A stretch of DNA of 64,000 nt from JAJDYQ01 sp965214035 (GTDB lineage: Bacteria; Pseudomonadota; Gammaproteobacteria; JAJDYQ01): NCBI GenBank assembly GCA_965214035.1, contig OZ243932.1:1240001-1304000 (forward strand). The letters run 5' to 3'. The translations under genes were made by a program, and so were the position numbers. The notes beneath the pieces are model-generated. The model saw only the letters and a list, made by a program, of their open reading frames with translations, had not been told where the DNA came from and made no database searches. The stretch's first letter is position 1. Every line of letters starts with the position of its first letter. Positions 63,255 through 64,000 of this stretch are shown here, in pieces.

Positions 63255-64000
63255 TCAGGTAGTCAGCTTTCTGTAGATATCGGACACCTTGAGCGGGAGC
63301 CTGGAGACATCATCGACCAGTGTATAGTTGGCTGCACCATACATATGGGGCAGATATTCAGGCCCATGCCGGTCTATGGTGATACAAAACGAATGAATAC
63401 CAGCATAGCGGGCTTCAATCAGTGCCTTGCGAGTATCCTCGATACCATAATCGCCGCGATAATGATCGATATCATCCGGTTTGCCATCGGATAACGTTAT
63501 CAACATGCGCGTTCGGGCAGGCTGATTCCCCAGCAACTTTGCGAGATGGCGAATGGTTACACCCATACGTGTATATTCTTGTGGTTCGATATTGGCAATA
63601 CGCGCCTTCACATCATCTGTATAATGTTCCGTAAAGGACTTTATCCGGTACAGGTCACATTTTTTACGTGTATTTCCTGAGAATCCATAAATCGCATAAC
63701 GATCGCCCAGGCACTCCAGTGCCTCACACAGCAGAATCAGGGATTCCCGTTCGGCATCATTAATCCAGCCACGGGTTGAACCACTCATATCGACCATAAA
63801 AGCGACTGCGATATTGCGTTCACTGCGATGCATCCGGGTGAACAACCGATCCGTCATTTCAGCACCACCTCTGGTATCTGCCAAGGCCTCGACCAGGGCA
63901 TCGATATCGACATCGCTGCCATTGACCTGACGCTTTAACAGACAATCTTCGTCGCGCATGGCTTCAAAAGTTTTTCGCAAGCGCTCAGCCAACCCATGAT
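63255..64000 (-). CDS. cbbO: CbbO/NorD-like von Willebrand factor A protein (C-terminal part, runs off the right edge)
   Basis: The last 248 codons of a gene that continues beyond the window. The MIDAS metal site is VDMSGSTRG, with the later threonine in YTRMGVTIRH and the aspartate in LSDGKPDD. The RTRMLITLSDGKPDDIDHY and ADTRGG-like blocks match CbbO, the adaptor of the CbbQ AAA+ ATPase that reactivates rubisco, and the related NorD of nitric-oxide reductase. The sulfur-oxidising, autotrophic setting favours CbbO, but the partner gene that would decide lies outside the window. Confidence 0.78.
   Translation of the reverse strand, partial: HGLAERLRKTFEAMRDEDCLLKRQVNGSDVDIDALVEALADTRGGAEMTDRLFTRMHRSERNIAVAFMVDMSGSTRGWINDAERESLILLCEALECLGDRYAIYGFSGNTRKKCDLYRIKSFTEHYTDDVKARIANIEPQEYTRMGVTIRHLAKLLGNQPARTRMLITLSDGKPDDIDHYRGDYGIEDTRKALIEARYAGIHSFCITIDRHGPEYLPHMYGAANYTLVDDVSRLPLKVSDIYRKLTT

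Noticed and set aside
1..64000. tRNA, rRNA, riboswitch or prophage in the window
   Set aside because: I found no cloverleaf, ribosomal sequence, conserved riboswitch core or run of phage structural genes; the adenine methyltransferase alone does not make a prophage.

Overview
The window looks like a piece of chromosome from a sulfur-oxidising, probably autotrophic gammaproteobacterium. The evidence is a soxX-soxA-soxK thiosulfate-oxidation cytochrome cluster, a complete cytochrome c maturation operon (ccmABCDEFGHI), the end of a CbbO/NorD-type rubisco-activase subunit at the right edge, and gammaproteobacterial neighbourhoods such as secB-gpsA, cmoA-cmoB, gpmI-envC and trpEGDC. TAG, TGA and TAA all serve as ordinary stop codons, so the in-frame stops described below are real lesions and not an altered code. 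I cannot name the species.

Layout. 1-6.2 kb: start of an AmgK-like sugar kinase (leftward), a secreted formylglycine-enzyme-like protein whose signal peptide begins before any normal start codon, and a very long exonuclease-RecQ-UvrD fusion helicase split by one in-frame TAG. 6.4-8.4 kb: purC and two small uncharacterised genes. 8.4-11.8 kb (leftward): msrB, two 2-oxoglutarate/Fe(II) oxygenases, and soxK, soxA and soxX, with a terminator between the sox genes and the oxygenases. 12.1-13.5 kb: bepA. 13.8-14.0 kb: a 64-residue unknown protein with a good promoter. 14.2-16.2 kb: three tandem, almost identical PD-(D/E)XK-like genes differing mainly in heptad number. Upstream of the third lies a 189-bp MITE-like element with 20-bp inverted ends and an 8-bp target duplication. 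16.6-24.4 kb (leftward): the ccm operon plus an unknown last gene.

24.5-39.6 kb is one leftward gene for a 5020-residue secreted protein. It has a signal peptide, 38 Calx-beta-like repeats by my count, and a C-terminal outer-membrane barrel. 21 of the 38 repeats belong to five nearly identical module types, a sign of recent amplification.

39.9-64 kb is mostly housekeeping: mtaB, a uracil-DNA glycosylase, znuA divergent from znuCB, an adenine methyltransferase beside a broken restriction endonuclease gene, arsR-rhodanese-secB-gpsA (leftward), gpmI-envC, a stand-alone OLD-like ATPase/Toprim protein (leftward), a nucleotidase, djlA, a DUF3530-type hydrolase, rpe-gph-trpEGDC, cmoAB and the cbbO-like end.

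Functional links. The ccm products attach heme to c-type cytochromes such as SoxX and SoxA. The ArsR regulator with the rhodanese fits sulfane-sulfur handling, and CbbO fits CO2 fixation. The accessory or mobile parts are the fusion helicase, the triplicated nuclease-like genes with the MITE, the giant surface protein, the decaying restriction system and the OLD-like protein. I saw no rRNA, tRNA, CRISPR array or prophage.
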